From NCBI GenBank assembly GCA_050250815.1, contig JBFWNY010000007.1:66109-130108 (forward strand): DNA of 64,000 bases. Reading direction: 5' to 3'. Source of the DNA: JAEUMD01 sp050250815. Lineage in GTDB: Bacteria; Pseudomonadota; Alphaproteobacteria; Rhizobiales; Hyphomicrobiaceae. Below the pieces are notes generated by a model. That model had not been told where the DNA came from, did not search any database, and saw only the letters and a list, made by a program, of their open reading frames with translations. The position numbers were made by a program, and so were the translations under genes. This document shows positions 27,268 to 36,586 of the stretch, piece by piece (positions within the stretch are counted from its first letter, which is position 1; each line of letters starts with the position of its first letter).

Positions 27268-27924
27268 ATGGCGGATGAACGTGGTGCGACGGTGCCTCTG
27301 AAGCGGCGCGGGTTGATGCTCGTGCTGTCCTCGCCGTCGGGAGCGGGAAAGACCACGCTGTCACGACGGCTGCTCGATGCGGAGAAGGATCGTCTGCACA
27401 TGTCGGTTTCGGTCACGACGCGGCCCGCTAGGCCCGGCGAGATCGATGGTCGCGACTACGCGTTCGTCGATGTGACGCGGTTCAAGGCGATGCGCGATGA
27501 CGGCGCATTGCTGGAATGGGCCGAGGTGTTCGGCAACTTCTATGGCACCGAGCGCGCGCAGGTCGAGGTGGCGATCGGAGCCGGCCGCGATGTGCTGTTC
27601 GACATCGACTGGCAAGGTGCGCGGCAGCTCGCCGAGACGATGGCGGCCGATCTGGTGCGTGTGTTCGTGCTGCCGCCTTCGGGCCGCGCGCTGGAGGATC
27701 GCCTCAAGGCCCGCAATATGGATAGTGCCGAGGTCGTCGCCAAGCGCATGGCCAAGGCCGCTGACGAAATCAGCCATTGGCCCGAGTACGACTACGTCAT
27801 CGTCAATCATGACGTGGACGAATGCTTCTCACAGTTGCGCGCGATCCTCTCGGCCGAGCGCCTGCGGCGCGAGCGACAAGTGGGCCTGTCCGCATTCGTC
27901 CGCGCCATCCAGAGCGAACTTTAG
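27268..27924 (+). CDS. gmk: Guanylate kinase
   Basis: A 218-residue enzyme that phosphorylates GMP to GDP. The Walker A motif is SSPSGAGKTT; the GMP-binding VTTRPARPGEIDGRDYAFV and the DIDWQGARQL segment are canonical. ATG 27268 is favoured over TTG 27244 for its GAGGGGG spacing. Its 3' end overlaps the convergent rsmA by four bases. Confidence 0.96.
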   Translation: MADERGATVPLKRRGLMLVLSSPSGAGKTTLSRRLLDAEKDRLHMSVSVTTRPARPGEIDGRDYAFVDVTRFKAMRDDGALLEWAEVFGNFYGTERAQVEVAIGAGRDVLFDIDWQGARQLAETMAADLVRVFVLPPSGRALEDRLKARNMDSAEVVAKRMAKAADEISHWPEYDYVIVNHDVDECFSQLRAILSAERLRRERQVGLSAFVRAIQSEL

Positions 27925-28817
27925 CCTGCGCCGCGATCGAGGATCTGGGCAAGGCGGGCGAAGTCGTCCACGGTGAGCTGCTCGGCCCGCTCCTGCGGCG
28001 ACAGATTTGCCTCTGCCAACAGCAGTTCCGGCATGGGTGTCAGCGCCTTCAGGCTCTGGCGCAGCATCTTGCGGCGCTGGCCGAAGGCGGCGGCCGTGAC
28101 GCGGCCCAGCGTCGCCACGCGGCACGGGGGCGAGGGAGCTGCACGCGGCTCTAGCAGGACGACGGCAGATGCAACCTTGGGCGGGGGCGTGAACGCTTCG
28201 GGTCCGAGCGATAGGACGATGCGCGCTTCCGCCCGCCATTGTGCGAGCACCGCAAGCCGCCCGTACGCCTTGGTGCCGGGCCGCGCGACGATGCGCTCCG
28301 CCACCTCCTTCTGGAACATCAGCGCCATGCGGTCGTACCACGGTGGCCAAGGATCGGCTTCGAGCCAGTCGACCAGCAGGCGCGTTGCGATGTTGTAGGG
28401 CAGGTTGGCCGCGATCACGACGCGGTCCGCGACGCTGAGACGCGCGAACGTGGTCCGCCAATCGATATTGAGTGCGTCCTCGCCCAGCGCCGTCAGACGT
28501 TCCGGATAGCGCACGGCAATCTCGTCGAGCGCCGCGAGTGCGCGATCGTCGCGTTCGACCGCCACGACACGCGCCGCGCCTTCGAGCAGCAGGGCCCGCG
28601 TCAGACCACCAGGGCCAGGCCCGATCTCGACCACGGTGCGGCCTTCGAGCGGCCCGGCCGCGCGTGCAATGCGCCGAGTGAGATTGAGATCGAGGATGAA
28701 GTTCTGGCCCAGGCTCTTCTTGGGCGATAGGCCGTGAGCAGTGATGACATCGCGCAGCGGCGGGAGCCCGTCGGGGCTCGCGCCCGGGCGAGGGGCGCCG
28801 CGCGTCGCGCCGTTCAT
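27921..28817 (-). CDS. rsmA: 16S rRNA dimethyladenosine transferase RsmA (KsgA)
   Basis: A 298-residue enzyme that dimethylates two adjacent adenines in the 3' terminal hairpin of 16S rRNA. It has KKSLGQNFILD at the N-terminus, the SAM site EIGPGPGGLTRALL, and the catalytic NLPYNIATRLL. Its start overlaps the pdxA stop by four bases (ATGA), so it is the last gene of the lpt-surA-pdxA operon. Confidence 0.96.
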   Translation of the reverse strand: MNGATRGAPRPGASPDGLPPLRDVITAHGLSPKKSLGQNFILDLNLTRRIARAAGPLEGRTVVEIGPGPGGLTRALLLEGAARVVAVERDDRALAALDEIAVRYPERLTALGEDALNIDWRTTFARLSVADRVVIAANLPYNIATRLLVDWLEADPWPPWYDRMALMFQKEVAERIVARPGTKAYGRLAVLAQWRAEARIVLSLGPEAFTPPPKVASAVVLLEPRAAPSPPCRVATLGRVTAAAFGQRRKMLRQSLKALTPMPELLLAEANLSPQERAEQLTVDDFARLAQILDRGAG

Positions 28818-29860
28818 GCCGTTGCTCCGGATGGCGCGAGCGCGCGGCGCCTGGCCATCTCAGAGGCCATGACGAGTGCTGCGATGAAGCTCTCGGGCGA
28901 GGCGCGCCCGGTTCCGGCGACGTCGAAGGCGGTTCCGTGATCTGGCGAGGTGCGCACGAACGGCAGCCCCAGCGTGACGTTGACGCCGGTATCGAAGGCG
29001 AGCGTCTTTGCCGGGATCAGCGCCTGATCGTGGTACATGGCGAGGACCGCGTCATAGGTCGCGCGGCGCGCTGCGTGGAACAGCGTATCGGCGGGATGCG
29101 GGCCGCTGACGTCGAAGCCCGCCTGCCGCAAAGCACGTATTGCGGGCGCGATGGTTTCGATTTCCTCGCGGCCCATCGCACCATCCTCGCCGGCATGGGG
29201 GTTGAGACCGGTGACGGCGATCCTGGGCGCGGCGATCCCGAAGTCGCGTGTCAGCGCGGACGCCATCACGCGCACTGTCGCGTTGATCGCCGCGGCCGAG
29301 ATGGCGCCAGGCACTTCGGCCAACGCGATGTGAATGGTGAGGGGGACTACGCGCAGCGCCTCGGAGGCGATCATCATGACGGGCTGCGGGTGAGAGCCAG
29401 GCCACTGCTTGGCTGCAAGCGCGGCCAGAAATTCGGTATGACCGGGATGAGCGAAGCCGGTGGCGTAAAGCTCAGACTTGGCGATGGGGCACGTCACGAC
29501 GGCCGCCGCATCGCCACGCCGGACGGCGTCGACGGCACGTTCGATCGAGGCGATGACGGTACGCGCGTTGGCGGGGGAGGGGACGCCGGCCGCAACTGGC
29601 CCCGGTAGCGGCGTGTCGATGACCGGCAAGGCGGCAGCGAAGACACAGGGCGCATGCTGCCATCGCTCGATGGCTTCGACAGGAACGCCGATACCGAGAG
29701 TGCGCGCGCGTGCTTCGATCGCGCTGCGGCAGCCGATGACGGCGAAGGGTGGCAGGCCACGTTCTTCGCGCTGGAGCCAGGCGAGGCAGAGGACATCGAG
29801 ACCGATACCGGCCGGGTCTCCCAGGGAGACCGCGAGCGGCAGTCTCACATCATCGAGCAT
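28814..29860 (-). CDS. pdxA: 4-hydroxythreonine-4-phosphate dehydrogenase PdxA
   Basis: A 348-residue NAD-dependent enzyme of pyridoxal phosphate synthesis. Family motifs are LPLAVSLGDPAGIGLD, the metal-binding His in FAHPGHTEFLAAL, GLNPHAGEDGAMG, YHDQALIPAKTLAFD and RTSPDHGTAFDVAG. ATG 29860 overlaps the 3' end of surA by 16 bases; the longer open frame is a shadow of surA. Confidence 0.95.
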   Translation of the reverse strand: MLDDVRLPLAVSLGDPAGIGLDVLCLAWLQREERGLPPFAVIGCRSAIEARARTLGIGVPVEAIERWQHAPCVFAAALPVIDTPLPGPVAAGVPSPANARTVIASIERAVDAVRRGDAAAVVTCPIAKSELYATGFAHPGHTEFLAALAAKQWPGSHPQPVMMIASEALRVVPLTIHIALAEVPGAISAAAINATVRVMASALTRDFGIAAPRIAVTGLNPHAGEDGAMGREEIETIAPAIRALRQAGFDVSGPHPADTLFHAARRATYDAVLAMYHDQALIPAKTLAFDTGVNVTLGLPFVRTSPDHGTAFDVAGTGRASPESFIAALVMASEMARRRALAPSGATA

Positions 29861-31110
29861 AGGCCGCTCTTGGCGTCGGCACGGCAGTCGATCACCGCAT
29901 CCTGACGCAAGTCCTTGAGATGGCGCCGGGCGAGAATATCGAGCTCCTTCTGCCGGCGCTCGTCCTTGGCACTCGCCTTCTGCGGCTGCGGCCCGGCCCC
30001 GGCGGCAGCCGAAGCGCCGGCCTTGCGCCCGCAGATCACCCACAACTCGATGCCGTCCGGGCCGACATTGGGCGGGATCATCTCGCCGTCCTTGGCGCTG
30101 AGCAGCATGGTGCGGGTCGGCTCACCGATGGAGGCGGGATCGCGTGCACCGAGGTTCTGGAAGGTGGCGCCGGCGCCCTTTGCGAGCTTGGCGGTCGTGC
30201 TGCAACCCTTGAAGGAGCGGCGCATCGCGTCGGCATCACTGAGGCGCTGCGCCATCAGCTTCTGATCAAGGCCACCGGCGATCGGGAACAGCACGCGCTG
30301 CACCGTTACTTCGGAGGCGCCACCGCCGTCGGACTCGCCGTCACCCAGGCTCGGATCGACGAAGCGATCGACGTCGCGCTCGGAAATCGCGATCTGGTAG
30401 CCGAAGCGGCGGCGCACGACGTCATTCCATGAGACGGTCGCACGGAAACGCTGCTTCATGGTGGAGATGTCGATGCCCATGCCCGCCAGATGCTTGGCGA
30501 ACTGCTCCTCGGTCATCTTGTTGCGCGAGGCGATCTGCTTGATGATGCCGCTCACCTGCTCGTCGCTGACGACCACGTTGTTGCGCTTGGCCTCCTGCAG
30601 CTTCAGGCGCTCCTCGATCAACTCCTGAATGGCTGTGCGCTTGACCGTCGGCAGTACGCCGGTGCGAGCGCTGTCCACGGCCTGCTTCTGCAGTGACAGG
30701 GCGTACTGCTTCTTGCGTTCCTCGAAAATCTTGACCACGGCATCGCGGCCCTTGGCCTTGTGCTCCTCGATTGTCTTGTTGAGGATCTCCTTGAGGCGCG
30801 CGGTCGTCTCGGGTCTTTTCAGCAGGGCCTGGAAGGTCGTCTTGGCGCGGTCGCCGATGTTTGCGGACAGCGCGAGCAGGCGCTGGCGCTGTTCGATCTC
30901 GTAGGCCGTGATCGGTTCGTCGTTGACCAGGAAGACGATGGCGTGGCCGCTCGTTCCGTTCGACGATGTCGACGCCTTGGGCGCCGCCGTGGCGGTGGAG
31001 ACAACGGAGGTGCCTGCCGCCGGCAATGCGAGCAGGGCGGCCGCGCACACGAGCAGCGCGCCGCGGACATACCGCCGCTCGATGATGTCGTTGGTCACTG
31101 GACCACGCAT
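29845..31110 (-). CDS. surA: SurA-type periplasmic chaperone / peptidyl-prolyl isomerase-like protein
   Basis: A 421-residue exported protein. ATG 31110 gives a signal peptide (YVRGALLVCAAALLALPAAG); an upstream GTG at 31197 would add 29 basic residues. A SurA N-terminal domain follows (AIVFLVNDEPITAYEIEQRQ, AIQELIEERLKLQEAKRNNVVVSDEQV). The C-terminal half is divergent and lacks an obvious parvulin signature; it holds a likely Cys pair (KGCSTTAKL and WVICGRK). It should assist outer-membrane protein folding. It sits between lptD and pdxA, the place surA takes in other proteobacteria. Confidence 0.85.
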   Translation of the reverse strand: MRGPVTNDIIERRYVRGALLVCAAALLALPAAGTSVVSTATAAPKASTSSNGTSGHAIVFLVNDEPITAYEIEQRQRLLALSANIGDRAKTTFQALLKRPETTARLKEILNKTIEEHKAKGRDAVVKIFEERKKQYALSLQKQAVDSARTGVLPTVKRTAIQELIEERLKLQEAKRNNVVVSDEQVSGIIKQIASRNKMTEEQFAKHLAGMGIDISTMKQRFRATVSWNDVVRRRFGYQIAISERDVDRFVDPSLGDGESDGGGASEVTVQRVLFPIAGGLDQKLMAQRLSDADAMRRSFKGCSTTAKLAKGAGATFQNLGARDPASIGEPTRTMLLSAKDGEMIPPNVGPDGIELWVICGRKAGASAAAGAGPQPQKASAKDERRQKELDILARRHLKDLRQDAVIDCRADAKSGLCSMM

Positions 31111-31383
31111 GTCAGCTCGTTCCCGCCGAAGTTTCCGTCCGCGACCACGACCGCTCGCCCCCCGGCGGGGCTGATCGCGATTCGCATCATCAGGCATTCT
31201 ATCCGCGCGCGCGCCCGGGAGCGTCGCTTATCCACACTAACCGTGGCGCATCCGTGGCAATCACTGCCGGCAATCGAGCCCGGGATTGCCCGCAGATGCA
31301 GCCAGTTGGCGCGTCTGGCTGCTACAGCGTGGCAGGGCAGCAGTCTCGTTGCCGATCGGCCCCAAGTCCAGCGGTACAACGGC

Positions 31384-33894
31384 TCACTCGGTCGGCTTCT
31401 GCTGGTCGCCGAACACGAAGTCGAGCGCATCGGTCTTATACTGGTAAGCGCCCAGGTGCTTGAACTGGAAGTGCAGCATGACCGTGCGGTCGGGGCGCAG
31501 GTCGCGGTTCACATCGGTAATGAAGCTCTCCGCATACGTCGCCGTCAGCACGAAGCATTCGTCGGAATAGCGGATCTGCAGACTGTCCGTCAGGCGCTTC
31601 TCGTCGTCTATGTCGTAGCGCATCATGCCCAGAACGCTCCAGCGATCCGTCAGGCGCAAACCAAGTGCTGCGGTGATGTCCTGCTGATCGTCGTCGAGGA
31701 TCTGCGGGTCGATGGTCGAGAACGTATAGGTCGCGGTACCCGTGAACGGACCGATCGTAACCTCGCCAGCGACATCCGCCCGGCGCAGGCTCAGCGTTTC
31801 CTGGTCAAAGCGGGTCTGAGATATGAAACGGAAGATGCTGTTGGGCGCGACATAGGCACCGAGAACGTAGTCGGACCTGTCGGTTTCCAGACCGCTCGCC
31901 GGGTTGAAGTTGTTGCGCCCGTCGAAATCCGTGCCGGGCGTCGTGAACGGGTTCTCGCCGGACAGATGGTAGCTTTGGCCGGCCAGGAAGCGGGCGTAGA
32001 AGCCGCTGTTGGCCTGGAAGGTATACTGCAGGCCGACGTTGGCGCGGGTGCCCGTCTCGATCCGATCGTAGCCGGAGAACTTGTCAACCTCGAACAGCGT
32101 CGTGTCGTCGAAGATGAGGCTGCGCGCGTCTTCGACGGGCAAGTTGGCCTGCTGCACGTGCGCCTGCCGGACGATGATCTGGCCGATGGGCTCGATCACG
32201 TGGGAGCCGCGGGCATCGTTGGCCACCCAAGGATAGCTCACGGTGGCGCCGCCGGCGGCGAGACCGCGGACGAAGCTCGTGCTCTCGTCGACCGCCGTCG
32301 CGGTGTTGTTGTAGCCCGCATAGGAATAGGCGTCGGCGCGCAGATGAGCGAACGGCGTGTAGCTGATACCGATCGCATCCGTCATCTGCCGACGCCACTT
32401 CAGCTCCGTGACGGCGCGGGTCAGATCATGATGCGCATTGAACTGCGAGCCGGGGATCACGATGCCGTTGGGATTGTACCGGTAGAAATCGCCGTCGCGC
32501 GAGAAGCTCAGGATGTTGGTGTTCCACTTGAGTTCACCGCCCAGCACAGGGTCACGGAACACGTAGTTGTGGTCGATGATCGGGTGGACGAGGCTTTCGG
32601 CTGTGTCACTGTCCTGGAACGTGAGGCCGCCGAAATGATAGAGGCGCGCAGCCATGTAGCTGCGGTCCGCAAGGCCCTCCAGGAACACCTCGTTGACGCG
32701 GTCCGTCAGCAGGACGCTGTCGAGCTTGTAGAAGCGGCGGAACGTATCGTCGCTCTCGAGCGTGACGTCCCAGCCGAAGTTCCACCAGCTGCCCAGCGAG
32801 AACTTGCCCTTGGTCTCGATGGAGCCGCGCCAGCCGTCGAGGTCGCGGTTGTCGAACGCGGGGTTCTTAGGCGCCGGAAGGTCGGTCCATTCCTGGTCGA
32901 TAGCGGCGAACTTGATCGAGTACATGCCGGTGGCGAGGCGGTGGCGCCACTCGCCCTGCCACAGCACGCCCATGCGCGCCGAGTACATCGGGTGGAACAG
33001 GAAATCGTAGTTGGGTGAGAGCGCGAAGTAGTAGGGCACCTCGGCGTGGAAGCCCAGCGTCGAGCTGGAGGCGCCAATGCTGGGCGGCAGGAAGCCCGAC
33101 TTGCGCTTCGTGGCTGGATCGGCGTGCTGGAAGTAAGGCAGGTAGAGGATTGGCTGCCCGAACAGCTCGAACTGGGCGTCGTGATAGGTGACCGTACCGG
33201 CCTGCTGGTCGTGAATGACGCGCGCGGCCGAAACGCACCACAGCGGCGGCATGCCGCCATCGCTCTTGCAGGGCGTGAACCTGCCGTTGGTGAACTCGGT
33301 GACGTTGCCCTCGCGGCGGACGGCGCGCTCGGCCGCGATACGCGTGTCGTCGCGGGCGACGATGGACAGCGATTGGACGAAACCGTCGCGGAAGTCATCG
33401 GTCAGCGTGTAGCGATCGGCGCGGACGATGTTGCCGTTGGGTTCCTTGAGCATGACGTTGCCGGCTGCCGTCAACGTCTGGGCGCCCTGGTCGTAGATGA
33501 CCTCGTCGGCGGTCAGGATGTAGTTCGAATAGTAGATCTCGACATTGCCGCGCGCGACAACACGGTTGCCGGCGTTGTCGTAGATGAGCTGGTCACCCTG
33601 CAGGTAGAGCGGCTGGGTCTTATCGGGCGCCTTCACCGGGCCGAACATGCTGCCGGATTTGGCCGGAAACGCCTGTGTCGAGGTGACGCCCTTGTTGCTG
33701 GCGCGCGCGGTCGGAATGATGTTGCGCTCGAGGCTGGGGTCCTGCGCGAAGGCGGGAGGCGCGAAGCCGAGGATCAGTAGGGCAAGGGTGGCGAGCAGCG
33801 CGCAGCAGGGCGCGGTCGCGCGCGAGGGCACGCGACGATCTCTAACGCGTGGATGTCCGCAACCCCTTTGCGGTTTCCGCGCGACACGCATCAC
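31384..33894 (-). CDS. lptD: LPS-assembly protein LptD
   Basis: An 836-residue outer-membrane protein that inserts lipopolysaccharide into the outer leaflet. A signal peptide (LLATLALLILGFAPPAFA) is followed by the OstA/LptA-like beta-jellyroll (YLQGDQLIYDNAGNRVVARGNVEIYYSNYILTADEV region) and a large C-terminal barrel (from about residue 280) with alternating aromatic strands. Only a few cysteines are visible, two of them in the jellyroll-barrel linker (FTPCKSDGG, LWCVSAA). The start is GTG 33894 or ATG 33891, directly after the lptG stop with an AGGAGG inside lptG. Confidence 0.94.
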   Translation of the reverse strand: MMRVARKPQRGCGHPRVRDRRVPSRATAPCCALLATLALLILGFAPPAFAQDPSLERNIIPTARASNKGVTSTQAFPAKSGSMFGPVKAPDKTQPLYLQGDQLIYDNAGNRVVARGNVEIYYSNYILTADEVIYDQGAQTLTAAGNVMLKEPNGNIVRADRYTLTDDFRDGFVQSLSIVARDDTRIAAERAVRREGNVTEFTNGRFTPCKSDGGMPPLWCVSAARVIHDQQAGTVTYHDAQFELFGQPILYLPYFQHADPATKRKSGFLPPSIGASSSTLGFHAEVPYYFALSPNYDFLFHPMYSARMGVLWQGEWRHRLATGMYSIKFAAIDQEWTDLPAPKNPAFDNRDLDGWRGSIETKGKFSLGSWWNFGWDVTLESDDTFRRFYKLDSVLLTDRVNEVFLEGLADRSYMAARLYHFGGLTFQDSDTAESLVHPIIDHNYVFRDPVLGGELKWNTNILSFSRDGDFYRYNPNGIVIPGSQFNAHHDLTRAVTELKWRRQMTDAIGISYTPFAHLRADAYSYAGYNNTATAVDESTSFVRGLAAGGATVSYPWVANDARGSHVIEPIGQIIVRQAHVQQANLPVEDARSLIFDDTTLFEVDKFSGYDRIETGTRANVGLQYTFQANSGFYARFLAGQSYHLSGENPFTTPGTDFDGRNNFNPASGLETDRSDYVLGAYVAPNSIFRFISQTRFDQETLSLRRADVAGEVTIGPFTGTATYTFSTIDPQILDDDQQDITAALGLRLTDRWSVLGMMRYDIDDEKRLTDSLQIRYSDECFVLTATYAESFITDVNRDLRPDRTVMLHFQFKHLGAYQYKTDALDFVFGDQQKPTE

Positions 33895-34998
33895 TCAGCC
33901 GTCCTCCTGGTGCATCAGCACCGTCAGCGAGGCGAATATCGTCAACAACACCGGAAGCCATACCGCCGCCCAAGCAGGCGCCAGCCCGGCAATCCCGAGT
34001 TGTCGTGAGACTTCTGCCAGCAAGAAGAAGCCGAAACCCCCTATCATTCCAGTGAGGACCATAGTCTGGATGCCTCCTTGCCGGAATGACTTCAGCGACA
34101 CAGTGGCGGCCAAAAGAACCATGGCGATGCACAGCAGTGGCCGGGACAGGAGCAGCTCGTAGCGTATCCGCAACCTTGAGGATGAAAGAGAAGCCTTTTC
34201 AGCGACTTCGATGAGGGCTGGAAGCTCCCAGAAGGAGACGGTGGCGGCATTGCCCAGCGCGTCGGCGACACGTCCCGGCGTGAGGTAGGTCGAAAGCAGG
34301 TAGGTCCCGTATTCCTGGGCCGGCTCGCCCACCCGCGAGACTACTGCCCCGGCAAGCTGCCAGTAGCCGTCCCGAAGCTCGGCCGAGCGGGCCTCGACTC
34401 GCTCGCGGAACAAGCCCTTTCCGTCGAATACGAAGGCCGAAACGCCGGCAAGCTTCATACCCTTCTCGGTGGCGCTGGCGGCCGACAGAATCGACTGCCC
34501 ATCAGCGCCGTCCTGGCGCAACCAGGCGCCGCCGCCATCGTTGCCGAGCAGGTTGGCGGTGTCCTTGCCGAAGACCTCGGTGTACAGTTGTTCCGCTTGT
34601 GTTCTGGTCAGTGCTGCAAGCGGGTTGTAGGCCATGACCGACAGCGAACCGATCAGGAACGCAACGATCAGGCCGGGACGCAGGAACAGCCAGACCGACA
34701 TACCGCTGGCGCGCATGACAGTGAGTTCGCTCTTGCGCGCAAGCATGAGCAGGGCACCGATCGAGCCGGTGAGCACGGTGAAGCCCAGCAGGAACTCGGT
34801 GTAGGTCGGCAACCGAAGCAGGGCCATCCAGGCAAGCGTCGACAGCTTGACGGCGCCGTACTTGCCGGACAGCCGCAGCAGCTCGACCATGTCGATCATG
34901 AAGATGAGCAGCGCACAGATGGCGAACGTTCCGGCGATGCCGAGCAGGAAGCGGCTCGCGATATAGCGCTCGACGATCAAGAACCCGGGGATTCTCAC
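33895..34998 (-). CDS. lptG: LPS export ABC transporter permease LptG
   Basis: A 367-residue inner-membrane permease of the LptB2FG complex. Three N-terminal helices, including the conserved YIASRFLLGIAGTFAICAL, precede a periplasmic jellyroll-like domain (about residues 130-260) and three C-terminal helices (ending with PVLLTIFASLTVL). The RKSELTVMRASGMS segment is the coupling helix that contacts the ATPase LptB. It overlaps lptF by four bases and abuts lptD. Confidence 0.95.
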   Translation of the reverse strand: MRIPGFLIVERYIASRFLLGIAGTFAICALLIFMIDMVELLRLSGKYGAVKLSTLAWMALLRLPTYTEFLLGFTVLTGSIGALLMLARKSELTVMRASGMSVWLFLRPGLIVAFLIGSLSVMAYNPLAALTRTQAEQLYTEVFGKDTANLLGNDGGGAWLRQDGADGQSILSAASATEKGMKLAGVSAFVFDGKGLFRERVEARSAELRDGYWQLAGAVVSRVGEPAQEYGTYLLSTYLTPGRVADALGNAATVSFWELPALIEVAEKASLSSSRLRIRYELLLSRPLLCIAMVLLAATVSLKSFRQGGIQTMVLTGMIGGFGFFLLAEVSRQLGIAGLAPAWAAVWLPVLLTIFASLTVLMHQEDG

Positions 34999-36197
34999 GT
35001 CTCAATTCCTCCGCCTGCTGTTGCCGTCCTGGGCCCGAGGCGGCGCAGGCGGGCAAACAGGGGACCCAAGCGCTCCGACACAACATCTGCCCAGGTCGTC
35101 GTCGAGCGTGGACGCGTGCCTTGCACGATGAGCACGGCGGAAATGACGATCGCGATCGCCGGCAGGCCGTAGAGCAGGGGGACGAAACCCGCCTTGAGGG
35201 TGGTGAGGTTGTTGAGTGCAAAGCCCGCAATGCGGACGCCGGCGGCAGCGACGAACCCGATGACCAGACGCTCGTTGCGGTTCTGCCGCGTGCTCTGCAC
35301 GCTCCCCGCAGCGGCGAGCGCGATGAGAACGAAGACGATTGGATAAAGCGGGTTGGAAAACCGCTCATGCAACTCGGAGCGGATCTGCCCCTTGACCGCC
35401 CTGTCGTACCCCGGATTGGAGGACGGCCCCAGCAGCTCCGACAGATAGCGTTCGCGCGGCTTCAGGACGGCTGGCCCCGCGACCTTCCGGTCGAAGCTGT
35501 CGAGATTCACGATGTAGCGGTCGAAGACGATGATCTGCGGTGGTTCCTTGGGCTTTGCCGTCCGCAGAATGTGGCCATCGCTCATGACAAGGTAGGCGGT
35601 ATCCTCCTGCTTGGCGATGATGCCTTTCTCGGCCATGTAGGAGCTGATCTCGGGCGGCTTCCTCGCATCGTGAATGAGCAGGCCCCGGAGTTCGCCGTTG
35701 GGACTGCGGTCGCGAATGTGGAAGGTGAGGTTGGGCTCCGGTGTCGAGAACAGTCCCGGCTGGATCACCTGCTGCAGTAGGTCGGTGCGCGCCTGAAGAA
35801 CGTAGCCCTTCAGCGTCTGCAGACTCCACGGCTGGACAATGTGGTTGACGAGCGCAATCACCACGGCGACCAGCGTCGCCAGCAGCACGACGGGTCGCGC
35901 TATCCGCCAGATGCTGCCGCCGGCTGCGTTGACGACGATCAGCTCGCTGTCGCCTGTGAGCCGGTTGAGCGTGTGCAACGTGGCAATCAGCAGCGCGAAC
36001 GGGGCGATGACCGCCATCAGGCTTGGCACCGCAAGCGTCGTCATCTTCAGAAGGGTGAGTGCGTCCTGGCCCTGGGAGGTGACGACATCGAGCTGCTTCA
36101 AGGCGAGCGCGATCCAGATGATGCCGCCCAGCGACGACAGGATGAGCGCGAGGGCTCCTGCCACCTGCCGGAAGACATAACGCTCAAGCAGTCCCAT
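34995..36197 (-). CDS. lptF: LPS export ABC transporter permease LptF
   Basis: A 400-residue partner permease of LptG with the same layout: N-terminal helices starting MGLLERYVFRQVAGALALIL, the SELIVVNAAGGSIWRIARPV coupling helix, a periplasmic domain, and C-terminal helices. ATG 36197 gives the standard N-terminus; the open frame extending to 36380 is not conserved. It is the first gene of the lptF-lptG-lptD-surA-pdxA-rsmA unit. Confidence 0.94.
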   Translation of the reverse strand: MGLLERYVFRQVAGALALILSSLGGIIWIALALKQLDVVTSQGQDALTLLKMTTLAVPSLMAVIAPFALLIATLHTLNRLTGDSELIVVNAAGGSIWRIARPVVLLATLVAVVIALVNHIVQPWSLQTLKGYVLQARTDLLQQVIQPGLFSTPEPNLTFHIRDRSPNGELRGLLIHDARKPPEISSYMAEKGIIAKQEDTAYLVMSDGHILRTAKPKEPPQIIVFDRYIVNLDSFDRKVAGPAVLKPRERYLSELLGPSSNPGYDRAVKGQIRSELHERFSNPLYPIVFVLIALAAAGSVQSTRQNRNERLVIGFVAAAGVRIAGFALNNLTTLKAGFVPLLYGLPAIAIVISAVLIVQGTRPRSTTTWADVVSERLGPLFARLRRLGPRTATAGGGIET

Positions 36198-36374
36198 CAA
36201 CGTCCCCCGCGGCCGCCACGACCGCATCCCCCCGCACCGGTCGACTCGCTTCCCCCAAGCCGCCGCAACCCTCCGCTTCCATAGCACGGTGGCAGAAACT
36301 TGGCCCTGGGCGACGTTCGAGCTGCCAGTGCGCTCGAATCGTTCACGTTTCCGTGGCCGCAGGCGGGGCTCACC

Positions 36375-36402
36375 TTGCACTTTGGTAAGGAGCCGCTAAT
36401 GT
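36375..36402 (+). promoter_or_regulatory. Candidate sigma70-type promoter for pepA
   Basis: TTGCAC (36375-36380) and TAATGT (36397-36402) are 16 bases apart, oriented to pepA with a leader of about 180 bases. The whole 36198-36586 spacer (389 bases) separates divergent lptF and pepA and holds no credible gene; the lptF promoter must also lie here but is not evident. Confidence 0.35.
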
Positions 36403-36586
36403 GCGGTCTCCTTTCGCCACGTGGCGTGCGACCCCGTTCGGAGGCCGCATCGGCCGTTCGGCTTGCCTTCCCGTGTCGACCGGCAGCGCGGAACCGCATG
36501 GCTCATGCGGTCTGCTCGCCGCGCCTCGACACAATCCCCGCGCCTAACGCGCTGCTTTCGCCCCGCAACTTCGGAGCCCATACCCC

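Noticed and set aside
30760..33018. 752-residue plus-strand frame opposite surA and lptD
   Set aside because: Antisense shadow; both minus-strand genes have signal peptides and family motifs.
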